From positions 124,001 through 188,000 of the forward strand of contig NZ_JAIOAO010000005.1 in NCBI RefSeq assembly GCF_021190955.1: 64,000 nt of DNA, written 5' to 3'. A program made the position numbers and the translations under genes. This DNA comes from Parachryseolinea silvisoli (GTDB lineage: Bacteria; Bacteroidota; Bacteroidia; Cytophagales; Cyclobacteriaceae). Shown here one piece after another: positions 9,180-18,501 of the stretch; the first letter of the stretch is position 1; each line of letters opens with the position of its first letter. The notes beneath the pieces are model-generated. The model did not search any database and had not been told where the DNA came from. It saw only the letters and a program-made list of their open reading frames with translations.

Positions 9180-12100
9180 TTAAAAACTCAATTTGACAGA
9201 GGCTGTAATCTGTTTGGCTACCGGCATGGCTACACCGCCCGAGCCAAAGAACTCGGGGTCTTGTCCATACAGGTCGCGGTCGGCATAAAGCAACCAGAGG
9301 TTGGTGCCGGTGAGCGTCAGCGACGCCGTCTCAAAGCCGGTGCCGTTCAGCATGCGCGACGGCAGGTTGTAGCCCAGCGATACAGTGCGCAGGCGTACGA
9401 ATGAGCCGTCGGCAACGCGGGCTGTAGAGTAGTTGTAGCTGTTGTAGGGATAGATCGAACCGAGCGAACCGAGTGTGATCCCATCGGGTATAGACGGGAT
9501 ATCGGTGTAACGCTCGTCGCCGCGCATCACCCAACGGTCAAGGAACTCGCGAGGCATGGCATCCAGGTCGCTGTATGAGCTCTGGAAGGCCGGATTCAGG
9601 CGGATCTTGTTTCCTGCCTGGTAGGTCAGGAAGACATTCAGCGTAAAGTTTTTGTATCGTACGGTATTCGACCAGCCACCGGTTATCGTTGGATCTACCG
9701 ATCCTTCATACTTCAGGTATTGGGTCGCGAGGCTCTGCATGTATACATCCGGACTCACCTGGCCGTCGTGGTTGATAAACAACGGAACGCCGGTTTTGGG
9801 ATCCAGCCCCTGGAAGTCGATGGAGAAAAGGCCCCGTACCGGGTAACCCTCCACGGCACCGCCGTCGGGGAATACCATGTCGATGATGCGTGGCTGGTTT
9901 TTTAGATTGGTAATCTCGCTCTTGTTGTGGCTGAAGATAAACGACGTGGACCAGTTTACATTGCCGCGTACATATACCGGTGCCCCGATCGAGAGGTCTA
10001 TCCCATGTGACTTCATGTCGGCATAGTTCACGGCCTTATAGGCTTCACCACCCACACCCGGCGTCTTGATGATGTCGATCAGGTCGAAGTGATTACGGCG
10101 GTAGTAGTCAAGCGTGACAGTGTATTTGTTCAGGAAGCCGGTGTTAACGCCAACGTTCAGCTCGTATTGTTTCTCCCACGTCAGGTCGGAGTTTTCGAGT
10201 CCTTCGATGATGATCTGTGACTCGTTCTCGTCGAGCGACGGACGCGGTGTTGTGCCACTCCGGTATACCACCGACGAGTTGGTGGCGTTGCCCGCGTTGG
10301 CGGTCAGGCCGTAGCCGGCACGCAACGTAAGGAAGTCTACATACCGGATGTTCTCCATGAAGCGCTCGCTGTCGATGTTCCAGGCGCCGCTCACGTTCCA
10401 GGTCGGCAGCCAGCGTGCCGTGGTCGATTCACCCAGGCGGTTCGAGCCGTCCATCCGGCCCGTGGCATTGAGGATGTATTTGCCTTTATAGGCGTAGTTG
10501 CCCGAAGCATAGAAGCTGGCGTACCGGTCGTGCGTGTTGTTCATACCGAAGTAACTGAAGTTGCCCTCCAGCAGCTGCTTGATGATACGGTAGTCTGTGA
10601 AGGCTACGCCGCCTTTGCTGAACTGATAGCCATAGCCGTTGTTAAAGGCGTTCTGGCGATCTACCTGGCGTACTTCCTGGCCGGCCACGGCGTGGATGAC
10701 GTGGTCGGTGTTAAGGGTATAATTCCAGCTAAGCTGGTTCTTGAAGTAATAGCTTACCATCTGGTCGTCGGTGCGGTTGTAGAAACCACCTTCGGGCAGT
10801 ACGATGACTGGGTCGGCATTGGGGAAGTCGGGATTATAGTACAAGAACTTGTTTCCCTGTTTTACGACCTGTGAGTTGGCCGCGCGGTACGCTTCCGCCA
10901 TGTTCGATCCTTCGGATACGTTGTGCTCGGTGCTGGTGCGCACCTGGCGGTAGGCGCCGATGAAGTCGTACTTGAGGTTGGACAGGATGGCATAGCTGGC
11001 TTCGCCCTGCAGCTTGAGGTCAAGCTGGTTGAGATTGATGTAGTTGTTGTCGATCTCGTTCAGGATGTTAAAGGGCGCGTAATTGCGGGTGAAGTACTCG
11101 CGTTTGCCCGTTTCATCAAAGGCGGTCAGCGTACGGCTGGTGTTAAGCGCATAGCTGAAGGGGTTGATGTCAAAGTCGCGGTTAAAGCTGCCTTGCACGG
11201 CGTTGGTCTGGCGCGCGATCGTGCCGGGCACACGCTGATCGCGTACGGCGCCGGCGGCCAGGATGCCGAGGCTGAGCTTGTCCGAAATCTTGAAAGTACC
11301 GCGGGCGTTGATGGTATAACGCTTCACGTTGTCGGCCACCGTCCAGCCATTGTCGTTGTAAAAGCTGGAGGAAACATACAGCTGCGACGTCTCTGTACCG
11401 GAGGATACCCCCACGGAGTGCTCTTGTACAAACGAGTTCTTAAACAGCAGGTCGAACCAATCAGTGTTGGCCATGGCATACCGGCGCAGGAATGCGTTAC
11501 GTGCCTCCGGTGTGTTGGGCAGCGCCCACGTGCCATCATCTTCGTTGAAGTCGGTATTGATCAGGTCGTACATCTTGCGGAACACCCCACCGTTCGCACC
11601 ACGCGATGCGTCGGAGTGGTTGAGCAGACCCTTGCGGTCGAGCTCGCGGTATACCGCCATCTGGTCGGACGAGTTCAGGATGTTGTAGGAATCGTACGTA
11701 GGCTTGAGGTAGGTCGAGAAGTTGCCGGTATAGGTTACCACGGGTTTGCCGACACGGCCTTTCTTTGTTTTGATAACAATGACACCATCTTTTGCCCGTG
11801 CGCCGTACAACGCTGTGGCCGATGCATCTTTCAGAATGGTAAAGCTTTCGATGTCGTCGCTGTTGAGGCCGGCAACAGATGAACCTATGAGTGTATTGGG
11901 GTCACCGGTCGTTAACTGATCGGCAGAGACATTCACCACGTCTTCCAGCACAACGCCATCGACTACCCACAGGGGTTTGTTGTCGCCGGTAATGGAGGTT
12001 GCTCCCCGCACGCGAATCTTCGGCGCGGCACCAAAGGTACCCGACACGTTTTGTACGGATACACCCGCTGCCTTTCCCTGCAGCATGCGGCTCACGTCGG

Positions 12101-12581
12101 TGGCACCATCGGTCTTCACGTCGTTCGCGGACAAATTCACCACCGAGCCTGTGAACAACCGCTTATCTACTTCCTGATAGCCGGTAGAGACGACCGTTAC
12201 TTCGTTCAGGTGCGTGATATCCTCCTCTAACGTAATGTCGATCGCGGAGCGGTTTGACGCGGGTACTTCCATGGGCTTATAGCCAATGAACGAGAACACC
12301 AGGATAGCGTCGGGCGCAGCCTGGAGCTGATACTTGCCATCGACGTCGGTGATGGTGCCCACCGTTGTTCCTTTGACGGAAACGCTCACGCCGGGCAGTC
12401 CTTGTTTGTCGGCGCCGATGACACGGCCTTTGATGGGCGTGCCTTGTACGAGCGGGTGACTATATACGGCTGCCTGTGTGCCTTGGGGCAGTGCGATGGA
12501 CAATAGCCCAAACACAAATGTTCCCCGCACGGCACCCCGGGCCAGACGCAATAAAGCCTGCCCACATGCTGTTTTTTTCAT
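9180..12581 (-). CDS. SusC/RagA-type TonB-dependent outer-membrane transporter
   Basis: The protein has 1133 residues. After the signal peptide comes a carboxypeptidase-D-like regulatory domain (about residues 50-125, IKGRVIGADKQGLPGVSVSV). A TonB-box-like segment (LNEVTVVSTG), the plug domain (about 140-270, with RMLQGKAAGVSVQNVSG and IRVRGATSI) and a 22-strand-type barrel ending in ITASVKLSF follow. It forms the import channel closed by the SusD lid encoded next. It lies third in an operon behind the T9SS protein and a small lipoprotein. A stable hairpin at 12616-12640 precedes it. The substrate is not known; neighbours point to a protein or peptide substrate rather than a polysaccharide. 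Confidence 0.96.
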   Translation of the reverse strand: MKKTACGQALLRLARGAVRGTFVFGLLSIALPQGTQAAVYSHPLVQGTPIKGRVIGADKQGLPGVSVSVKGTTVGTITDVDGKYQLQAAPDAILVFSFIGYKPMEVPASNRSAIDITLEEDITHLNEVTVVSTGYQEVDKRLFTGSVVNLSANDVKTDGATDVSRMLQGKAAGVSVQNVSGTFGAAPKIRVRGATSITGDNKPLWVVDGVVLEDVVNVSADQLTTGDPNTLIGSSVAGLNSDDIESFTILKDASATALYGARAKDGVIVIKTKKGRVGKPVVTYTGNFSTYLKPTYDSYNILNSSDQMAVYRELDRKGLLNHSDASRGANGGVFRKMYDLINTDFNEDDGTWALPNTPEARNAFLRRYAMANTDWFDLLFKNSFVQEHSVGVSSGTETSQLYVSSSFYNDNGWTVADNVKRYTINARGTFKISDKLSLGILAAGAVRDQRVPGTIARQTNAVQGSFNRDFDINPFSYALNTSRTLTAFDETGKREYFTRNYAPFNILNEIDNNYINLNQLDLKLQGEASYAILSNLKYDFIGAYRQVRTSTEHNVSEGSNMAEAYRAANSQVVKQGNKFLYYNPDFPNADPVIVLPEGGFYNRTDDQMVSYYFKNQLSWNYTLNTDHVIHAVAGQEVRQVDRQNAFNNGYGYQFSKGGVAFTDYRIIKQLLEGNFSYFGMNNTHDRYASFYASGNYAYKGKYILNATGRMDGSNRLGESTTARWLPTWNVSGAWNIDSERFMENIRYVDFLTLRAGYGLTANAGNATNSSVVYRSGTTPRPSLDENESQIIIEGLENSDLTWEKQYELNVGVNTGFLNKYTVTLDYYRRNHFDLIDIIKTPGVGGEAYKAVNYADMKSHGIDLSIGAPVYVRGNVNWSTSFIFSHNKSEITNLKNQPRIIDMVFPDGGAVEGYPVRGLFSIDFQGLDPKTGVPLFINHDGQVSPDVYMQSLATQYLKYEGSVDPTITGGWSNTVRYKNFTLNVFLTYQAGNKIRLNPAFQSSYSDLDAMPREFLDRWVMRGDERYTDIPSIPDGITLGSLGSIYPYNSYNYSTARVADGSFVRLRTVSLGYNLPSRMLNGTGFETASLTLTGTNLWLLYADRDLYGQDPEFFGSGGVAMPVAKQITASVKLSF

Positions 12582-12615
12582 GTTGTAAAAAGATTTGATA
12601 CTGGCGTAATGGGTA

Positions 12616-12640
12616 CTTCCCCTGCTCGTGGCAGGGGAAG
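12616..12640 (-). other. Stable intercistronic hairpin before the SusC gene
   Basis: CTTCCCCTGC (12616-12625) and GCAGGGGAAG (12631-12640) form a perfect 10-bp stem with a 5-nt loop. It lies in the 90-bp gap between the small lipoprotein gene and the SusC gene, with no T-run on the minus strand. This suggests an RNA processing or stabilising structure, or partial attenuation, more than a full terminator. Confidence 0.5.
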
Positions 12641-12671
12641 CGGTTAATGTTTACAGAATAAGATATGACGA

Positions 12672-13151
12672 TCAGTCAGCCTTCAGTACAAAGATCCAGG
12701 GACCTTCAGCCGAACCCTTCTTCGCATTGTCTTCGTCGCACGTGGCGCAGGTAAACGTCAGCGTCAGCGTGCTGCCATCGAGCGTGTAGGCTACGTTGAC
12801 ACCGTCGTCGCGTACGAGTGTTTTAGACGCATCGCTGCCGAAGGTCCAGGTACCGCTGGTGGCCCAGGGCCTCAGGGCCGGCTGAGTTCCCGCCACGGTA
12901 TAGGTATACGGTCCTTTCGGGTTGTCGGCACGGAACTCGCCGCCAAGGGTAATCGTAAAGTCGGGGTTCTGGAACTCCACCGTGCGGTTGTCGCTTTGTG
13001 TGACGCTCTCGACCGTCCACGTGTGCGTGAGCAGCGCGAGTTTTTCCTTTTCGACCGAGCCGGCATCGCCGGAGTCATCGCTGCCGCAGGCACCCAGGAC
13101 GATGGCCGCAGCGAGTAGGATTAGAAAATATAGACTATGAAAAGACTTCAT
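12672..13151 (-). CDS. Small lipoprotein with lipocalin-like fold (DUF5004-type)
   Basis: This 159-residue lipoprotein has a signal peptide with lipobox LGAC (Cys near 21). The mature part resembles DUF5004/lipocalin-like proteins: LTHTWTVESVT at the start, NPDFTITLGGEFRADNP, then a SGTWTFGSDASKTLVRDDG strand and a final FTCATC segment with two close cysteines. Such small beta-barrel lipoproteins recur in SusC/D loci of Bacteroidota without known activity. It lies 23 bp after the T9SS protein gene and 90 bp before the SusC gene. Surface display beside SusC/D is inferred from the acidic residues after the lipid cysteine (GSDDSGD). The family name is tentative. Confidence 0.65.
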   Translation of the reverse strand: MKSFHSLYFLILLAAAIVLGACGSDDSGDAGSVEKEKLALLTHTWTVESVTQSDNRTVEFQNPDFTITLGGEFRADNPKGPYTYTVAGTQPALRPWATSGTWTFGSDASKTLVRDDGVNVAYTLDGSTLTLTFTCATCDEDNAKKGSAEGPWIFVLKAD

Positions 13152-13174
13152 GTTGTTTCGTTTGAGGTTAGGAA

Positions 13175-16100
13175 TTATTGACGTGCTACACGGGTCTTCA
13201 CCGAGCTGCCATCTTTGAGCTTTACGTCAATGATGTATACACCAGCCGGGCTGGATGTCAGGTCAAGCAAACCGTCTGTCGGCAATGAAGCCGCTTGCTG
13301 TACGACAATACCTTGTGCGTTGTAGACCTTGATCTGTGCTACTGCCTGCGGGTGTACGCCGTGTAAACTTATTCGCCCGGTGGTCGGGTTCGGGTATACA
13401 CGGACGCTGCCGGCCAGCTCACCCGGTTCGATGCCCGTGATGGCGGTCGAGTATGGATCGGATGTGCGTGTACATTCGGTCGGGTTGGTGATCTCCACCC
13501 TGAGTGTATGATTGCCCGGCACCAGCGCATTTTTATAGATGAAAGCCTGCTGACCTTCCGGGATCTCGTATTGCTCGTCGTCTACAAACCAGTGGATGTC
13601 ATAGATCTCGCCGGCAAAACCTTCGACGCCGGGCAGGTAGGCCGTGTCCGTTTCGATCACAAAGGGACTCGGCATCATGCGGATGCGTGCCGGGGTGCCG
13701 GAGTTATAGCCGACGGTCGGACACTCTTCCGGGAAACCGGTGACATTGTATCCACCCGGTTCTTTTACCCAGATGGTGTCATTATCGGAATTGGGTATCA
13801 GCTCGCCATCTTTAAACCATTCGTAGTGTACCCAGTTATCGCCCGGAAATGCGTTGGCCAGCCATACGGAGTCGCCTTCGGCGCAAAACTCGCCGTTGCC
13901 CTGCTCAGCCACGGCGGGTGAGCTGTGGACATAGGTATCTATCAGCAGCGGCACGGAATAGCCCACGCAGCCGTTCTCCCCCACGACACGGGCGGTGAGC
14001 CAGTTCAGCTCGGGCAGAAAGGTATAGTTGTTTGTGCTTTCCCCTTCTACCTCTTCACCCAAAGCATAATTACCGCCGCCATCATAGCGACCTTTGAACC
14101 ACTTATAGCCGCTGTAACCTTCGGGAGCGCTGACGGTTATATCCGAAATTCCGCAGAACACCACATCCGCGATGGAGTCGTACGGTGCGAGCACCCAGCG
14201 ACTAGGCCTGACAGCGGGCTCTATTGTCAGCACGGGGTTGACGGTGGGCTTGATCTGCAGCGGCTCGCTGGTGGCCTTTGCACCCGAGGGACAAGACTCG
14301 TGGTTGGCCTTCACCTGGTAGGTCGTGAATTTGCCCACCTGCGTGGTCATGCCCGAACCCGATCCCGACAAAGGTATATATACCACGTGCTGGCCGGTCG
14401 GTCCCGAGTTCACGACTGTCTTTTCAAACCATTGAATGTTCTTCCAGCCGCTGCCGGAAATCGACAGGGTTGCTTTTTCGCCTTCGCAGAGGGTGCTGTG
14501 GTCGGTCTCAATATAGAGCGGGCGTGAAGCGTTGTCGCGGATTTCCATCGGGAACGACTCGACGATCAGATCGTCGGCGCAGGCAATGGGGTGTGCACGC
14601 AATACATAGTTGCCGGCAGTGTTAACGGTGATACGCTGGCTCGTCCGGCCACTCAACGCACGGTATACACCGTTGGTCAGCGTGTACCACTGAAAGCGGT
14701 CGTGGGTCTCGCTCATATCTTCCGTAGGGAAGATGTCCTGGGTCTGCGCGCCGCAGAGATATTCCAGGGCGTCGTTGCTTACCGACAGTGAAAACTGCTG
14801 ACCGGCGTACGACTGCAGGTATACTTGTGTCTGCGACTCGCAGCCCTGGATCTCGTCTTCAGCCTTTACTGTAATTTGCATTTCGCCTTCGAACACAAAG
14901 CTGTAGGTAAAGCTTTCGTCGGGCGCAACGATCTCAGGCTCGTGACCAAACACCTGCGTGGTCCAGGTATATTTGTAGCCATTATCCGACAGTGTCAGCG
15001 ACAGCTCCTCGCCGGGGCAATGTGAAGAAAAGTTGGATACACCAAACAATTCGGGGCGTTGAGGCTCGTAGAAGAATATATCCACCGGGTCGGCCGCGCG
15101 CCAGATCTCTGGCCACTCGGGTACCGATGCCTCCACGCCATATAGGTTGGTCTCGCTCACATGGTTCTCAGCCGTTCCTTCAAACCACACCTCGCCGTCG
15201 CGCAACCATCTGTAGCCGGCATACTTATCTTCTACCGACAGTTTAACGACGTTGCCCTTGCAGACAACGCCATGCTCATTCTCTTGTTCATCGGCATTGC
15301 TTGTGAGTACAGGTTTTGCAAAGATCGCTGTACTTGCAGCGCGCGCGGAAGACTGCACAGCACAGCCCGCCTGTACGGCGCGCACGGCATAGTATGTTTT
15401 TGTAGTATTGACCGTCACCTGGTGGGTGCGGTTTGTGGCCGCCCCAATGGGGGTCAGCGCTGCCTCACTGGCGCCGCTCAGCCACTGGTATGACGTCAGG
15501 CCTTCGGTGGCCGACATGGTGAGCTTGTTGGCGGAGCCCAGCACGCCCGTGAGGGCCACACCGGCTTCGCGCACGCGCAAAGTGTTGGAGAAAACGAGGT
15601 TGCCGTTCTTCGGCACTTCTACTTTGTATTGTCCGGGTTCGGCAGCATCGTATGTTGCGCCGGTGGCCCCTGGAATGGCTTCGCCGTCAAGATACCATTG
15701 GTAGCTGGTGTACGATCCTGTGATCTGCAATCGTTCTCTGTTGGCCGCTTCAGGACATACCCAACCGTCGGTCGAGGTAATGGTCACACCGGAAGCGATG
15801 TCGAAACGGTAGACCGGCGTGTATTGCCAGTAGATAAAACCACTGCCACCACCGGTGCTCATGCCGGCCCATACATAAACAGGCCCGTTGATCTGGATCT
15901 TAAAATTGTAGGTTCCGTCGCCGTTGGAGGTGAAGTTGTAATGTGACTGCCAGGCAGGATTGGGGCCGGGCGTCCATCCCCCGGCTTCGGGATCTTCGGC
16001 AAACGTGAAAAATCTGTGCGGCGCTGAGCCCTCGTGCTCCGACCATCGCAAGGTCACCTCGGTACCGGCGGCTACCTCGTAGGGCTCGTCCAGGCCGGTC

Positions 16101-16186
16101 GGCGACACAATGGAAAGGTTCGGCTGGGCCTGTAGCAACGATAAGCACGAGATGCTTACCAGGACCATCAGTAGAAGTTTCTTCAT
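13175..16186 (-). CDS. Multi-domain Ig-like protein with type IX secretion C-terminal signal
   Basis: The protein has 1003 residues from the ATG at 16186, which opens a clean signal peptide (MKKLLLMVLVSISCLSLLQA); the frame upstream is not signal-like. The body is a chain of Ig-like modules with repeated (Y/F)xWYxDG or YQWL motifs followed by GxYxVxV. The C-terminal 75 residues (VRVYPNPTTGRISLHG, then GVYIIDVKLKDG) are a type A T9SS sorting domain, which directs export across the outer membrane and attachment to the surface. It is the first gene of the operon with lipoprotein, SusC, SusD, metallohydrolase and DUF4302 genes. That suggests a surface adhesin or substrate scaffold feeding the importer (inference). 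No catalytic domain was recognised. Confidence 0.88.
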   Translation of the reverse strand: MKKLLLMVLVSISCLSLLQAQPNLSIVSPTGLDEPYEVAAGTEVTLRWSEHEGSAPHRFFTFAEDPEAGGWTPGPNPAWQSHYNFTSNGDGTYNFKIQINGPVYVWAGMSTGGGSGFIYWQYTPVYRFDIASGVTITSTDGWVCPEAANRERLQITGSYTSYQWYLDGEAIPGATGATYDAAEPGQYKVEVPKNGNLVFSNTLRVREAGVALTGVLGSANKLTMSATEGLTSYQWLSGASEAALTPIGAATNRTHQVTVNTTKTYYAVRAVQAGCAVQSSARAASTAIFAKPVLTSNADEQENEHGVVCKGNVVKLSVEDKYAGYRWLRDGEVWFEGTAENHVSETNLYGVEASVPEWPEIWRAADPVDIFFYEPQRPELFGVSNFSSHCPGEELSLTLSDNGYKYTWTTQVFGHEPEIVAPDESFTYSFVFEGEMQITVKAEDEIQGCESQTQVYLQSYAGQQFSLSVSNDALEYLCGAQTQDIFPTEDMSETHDRFQWYTLTNGVYRALSGRTSQRITVNTAGNYVLRAHPIACADDLIVESFPMEIRDNASRPLYIETDHSTLCEGEKATLSISGSGWKNIQWFEKTVVNSGPTGQHVVYIPLSGSGSGMTTQVGKFTTYQVKANHESCPSGAKATSEPLQIKPTVNPVLTIEPAVRPSRWVLAPYDSIADVVFCGISDITVSAPEGYSGYKWFKGRYDGGGNYALGEEVEGESTNNYTFLPELNWLTARVVGENGCVGYSVPLLIDTYVHSSPAVAEQGNGEFCAEGDSVWLANAFPGDNWVHYEWFKDGELIPNSDNDTIWVKEPGGYNVTGFPEECPTVGYNSGTPARIRMMPSPFVIETDTAYLPGVEGFAGEIYDIHWFVDDEQYEIPEGQQAFIYKNALVPGNHTLRVEITNPTECTRTSDPYSTAITGIEPGELAGSVRVYPNPTTGRISLHGVHPQAVAQIKVYNAQGIVVQQAASLPTDGLLDLTSSPAGVYIIDVKLKDGSSVKTRVARQ

Positions 16187-16233
16187 TAGGTTTTCGGTTA
16201 AAGTGATAAACTGATTTGACTTAGGCTCTTGGC

Positions 16234-16241
16234 CAAATGTA
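16234..16241 (-). promoter_or_regulatory. Bacteroidota -7 element for the T9SS-SusC/D operon
   Basis: On the minus strand TACATTTG matches TAnnTTTG exactly, 48 bp before the ATG at 16186, giving a leader of about 40 nt. Confidence 0.45.
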
Positions 16242-16274
16242 CCCCATGATCCCCCAAACCGGTGGAAAACGACC

Positions 16275-16290
16275 GTGACAAAGAGTGACA
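16275..16290. promoter_or_regulatory. 10-bp-spaced GTGACA direct repeat upstream of the SusC/D operon
   Basis: GTGACA occurs at 16275-16280 and 16285-16290, one helical turn apart. This is roughly 45-60 bp upstream of the start inferred from the -7 element at 16234. The position suits an activator such as an HTCS; this is inference only. Confidence 0.25.
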
Positions 16291-16514
16291 CGCACGATAA
16301 AAAACAATAAATGGGAGGTATTTGCGGGGGTTTTGTGAAGAAAAAGCGGTTTGGGGCGTGACGGGGGTAATTTTCTACCGTGTCTGTTTGAAAAACGAAA
16401 TTGGCTTGGCGTTACGCTGCGGGAGTGGCGCAAACGTTGTATGTTATTTCTCGATCGAGGCTAAAGGATGTGTTGTGGGGTGGCTGGAACGGCAAATTTT
16501 CGTTGGTGGGATTG

Positions 16515-16564
16515 TTCGCTCTCAGACCCCGATGGCTATCGGGTCACACTCGCTCTGTCTTTTT
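16515..16564 (-). repeat. Gene-end palindromic repeat containing a stop codon
   Basis: Plus-strand order is TTCGCTCTCAGAC - CCCGAT-GGCT-ATCGGG (16528-16543) - TCACACTCGCTCTGTC. The TGA stop of the minus-strand regulator (16544-16546) lies inside the element, directly beside the inner dyad. Confidence 0.7.
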
Positions 16565-18271
16565 GTAGCGGCTGAGGAGCGTTTTGATGTCTTCTTCTTT
16601 TTCGAGGTTTAGCTTTTCGCGCAGGCGTTGTTTCTTTTTTCTGACCGATTCCGGTGAGATGTTAAAAATCTGGGCGATCTCCTTGGAGTTCAGGTCTATT
16701 AATAGATAGGCGCTGAGGCGGAGGTCGTTGGCGGACAGATCCGGGTAGGCCTCCTGAAGCTGGTGGAAGAATTGGGGGTGGACTTCCTGGAAATGAAGCT
16801 TGAAGGCCTCCCATTCCTGGTCGCTGTTGTCATTGCCGCGGATGATCTTTTTGGCCTTGTCGAGCTGGCTTTTTGCGGTGGGGTTGTCTTTTAACTCGAT
16901 CGTGGCCAGCAGTTTGTGGATGGACGCAAAGGTTTCGTTCTTATTAACAAGGTGTAGTGCTTTGGAGGCAAGCTCGCGGTCCTTGAAGGTTAATTCCTGA
17001 CGCAGGCGTTCTTGTTCAAGGGCGTTGAGGCGCTCGGTGGCGATCATGTCGCGTTCCAGTTGATCGCGCTCTACGCGGTTCTTTTCGAGGGTGAGGCGGT
17101 CTACCTCCTGTTCCTTTTGTAGAATTACATTGCGTTGCTGGAGGTTGACGTACTTTGTGCGTAAAACGGAAATGACAAGCAGGCCGATGACAATGCCGAT
17201 GAGCGTTACGCCGATCCAGAACTGACGCTGCCGGCTGGCTTCCTCTTGTAACAATTCTACCGCAGTCTCCATTTTGCCATACTCATATTTCATCTGAGCC
17301 TCGGATGTCCACTTGACTGTCTTCTCTTCCGACAAGGTGTCTTTCCAGGCAAGGGTGAGGTTGGAGAAGTAAAGCGCGCGTTCCATGTTACCCCGCACTG
17401 TGTAAATTTTTGAGAGCCACCGATAGCTGTCGATGATGTTCTCGGTGTCTTTCATGCGCTCGAAGCCTTCGATGCTTCTGGCTACATAGTCGGCGGCGGA
17501 GTCGTATTGGCCAAAGTGGTAAAATGTTCTGCCGAGTGACAGCAGGTAGCCCGCCTGGTAGTATTGATTGCGAATGCCCACGGACATTTCGTGTGCCTGG
17601 CGGTATCGCAGCAGGGCGCTGTCATAGTTTTTGGCGGAGTAGGCAATATCGCCGATGTTGTTGACAGTAACCGCTACGTTGGCCGTGTCACGGTCCTCGC
17701 GGAATAAACGCTCGGCCTTATGCAGGTTCTGCAGGGCACCGCGGTCGTCGCCCAGCTTGTGCATTTCGGTGCCGAGGTTGAGCATGTTCAGGGCGATGCG
17801 GTGGCGGTTGCCCTGCTTTTCGCTGATGGCCAGTGCTATCTTATAATAGTTAATGGCTTGCTGGGTGGCGTCGTTCGTAGAATATACAACGCCGATGTTG
17901 TTGTAGATGGTGTTGAGAATTTCCTCGCGCTTGTATTGCTGGGCAAGCTCCAACGATTGAAAGAGGTAACGAAGCGCTTCGTCGTGTTCGTTGTACTTCA
18001 GGTACAGAATGCCCATGTTAATGAGGGCCTGGATTTGTTTGAGCTCATCGCGGCGTTCGCGCGCGAGGATTTCCAGTTCCACCAGTTCGGCGTGAGCGGT
18101 TTCGAACTTGAGTTCTTCTGTTTTTCGTATGGCATCGATCAGCAGCGAGTCGAGGTTCACGTCCGCAGAAGCCTGGTCGGCCGAAGGCGTACAACGAACC
18201 AGGGAAACGCACAGCCCGAGCACGGCCAGTACACGTCCGAGGTACAAACGGTTGCAGTTCATTCCTGTCAT
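16544..18271 (-). CDS. Membrane-anchored TPR protein with LuxR-type HTH
   Basis: This 575-residue regulator has an N-terminal export signal, with a possible but atypical lipobox LVRC near residue 27. Tetratricopeptide repeats (about 55-320, e.g. ALINMGILYLKYNEHDEAL and YNNIGVVYSTNDATQQAINYY) precede one membrane helix (about 350-372, FWIGVTLIGIVIGLLVISVL). A long coiled coil and a C-terminal LuxR-like HTH (LNSKEIAQIFNISPESVRKKKQRLREKL) follow. The topology places the TPRs in the periplasm and the HTH in the cytoplasm. The final 150 residues are clearly related to those of the regulator at 35890-38847. In-frame starts are at 18271 and 18262; the second gives MNCNRLY and keeps the 18271-18289 palindrome upstream of the coding region. 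The stop codon is supplied by a repeat element. Target genes are unknown. Confidence 0.88.
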   Translation of the reverse strand: MTGMNCNRLYLGRVLAVLGLCVSLVRCTPSADQASADVNLDSLLIDAIRKTEELKFETAHAELVELEILARERRDELKQIQALINMGILYLKYNEHDEALRYLFQSLELAQQYKREEILNTIYNNIGVVYSTNDATQQAINYYKIALAISEKQGNRHRIALNMLNLGTEMHKLGDDRGALQNLHKAERLFREDRDTANVAVTVNNIGDIAYSAKNYDSALLRYRQAHEMSVGIRNQYYQAGYLLSLGRTFYHFGQYDSAADYVARSIEGFERMKDTENIIDSYRWLSKIYTVRGNMERALYFSNLTLAWKDTLSEEKTVKWTSEAQMKYEYGKMETAVELLQEEASRQRQFWIGVTLIGIVIGLLVISVLRTKYVNLQQRNVILQKEQEVDRLTLEKNRVERDQLERDMIATERLNALEQERLRQELTFKDRELASKALHLVNKNETFASIHKLLATIELKDNPTAKSQLDKAKKIIRGNDNSDQEWEAFKLHFQEVHPQFFHQLQEAYPDLSANDLRLSAYLLIDLNSKEIAQIFNISPESVRKKKQRLREKLNLEKEEDIKTLLSRYKKTERV

Positions 18272-18289
18272 GTGATGATACGCATCACA
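18271..18289. promoter_or_regulatory. 19-bp palindrome at the start of the TPR/LuxR regulator gene
   Basis: TGTGATG-ATACG-CATCACA is a perfect 7-5-7 inverted repeat. It touches the first possible ATG of the minus-strand regulator and lies in the divergent region before the metallophosphoesterase gene. It looks like an operator, possibly autoregulatory. The spacing differs from the TGTGA-N6-TCAC sites near 24021, so it is probably read by another protein. Confidence 0.4.
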
Positions 18290-18501
18290 AACGTTTTATA
18301 TCAGTACGTAGGGTGGCTCCGGGAATGTGTAGAGGGCAACAGTGCCGCAAGTTAATCAGTTTTTTGCCGATCATATCAAAGATTTCAGAGAACTACGCAT
18401 CTTTGCGCCCGATTTAAACGTACCACTTTGGCAAGACCCCTCGCGCCCTGTGGCGATAACAAATTAAACGCCGCGAAAAACGGCAAGAAAGAGAACTGTG
18501 T

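Larger units (their letters stand above)
16187..16514. other. Intergenic leader region of the SusC/D operon
   Basis: No gene is seen here. It holds a promoter candidate near 16234 and a direct repeat near 16275. The rest is low-complexity, G-rich on the plus strand with no hairpin followed by a T-run. The upstream minus-strand gene ends in a gene-end repeat at 16515-16564. Confidence 0.5.

Noticed and set aside
10923-11882. 319-residue plus-strand frame antisense to the SusC gene
   Set aside because: Composition is Val/Gly-rich antisense shadow of SusC codons, with no signal peptide or motif; the SusC reading is certain.
13925-14527. 200-residue plus-strand frame opposite the T9SS protein
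   Set aside because: Antisense shadow of the Ig-like repeats; no support.
18271-18289. TGTGATGATACGCATCACA as a site of the Crp-like regulator
   Set aside because: Half-sites match TGTGA/TCACA but the gap is 9 bp, not the 6 bp of the three sites around 24021-27081; treated as an operator of another factor.
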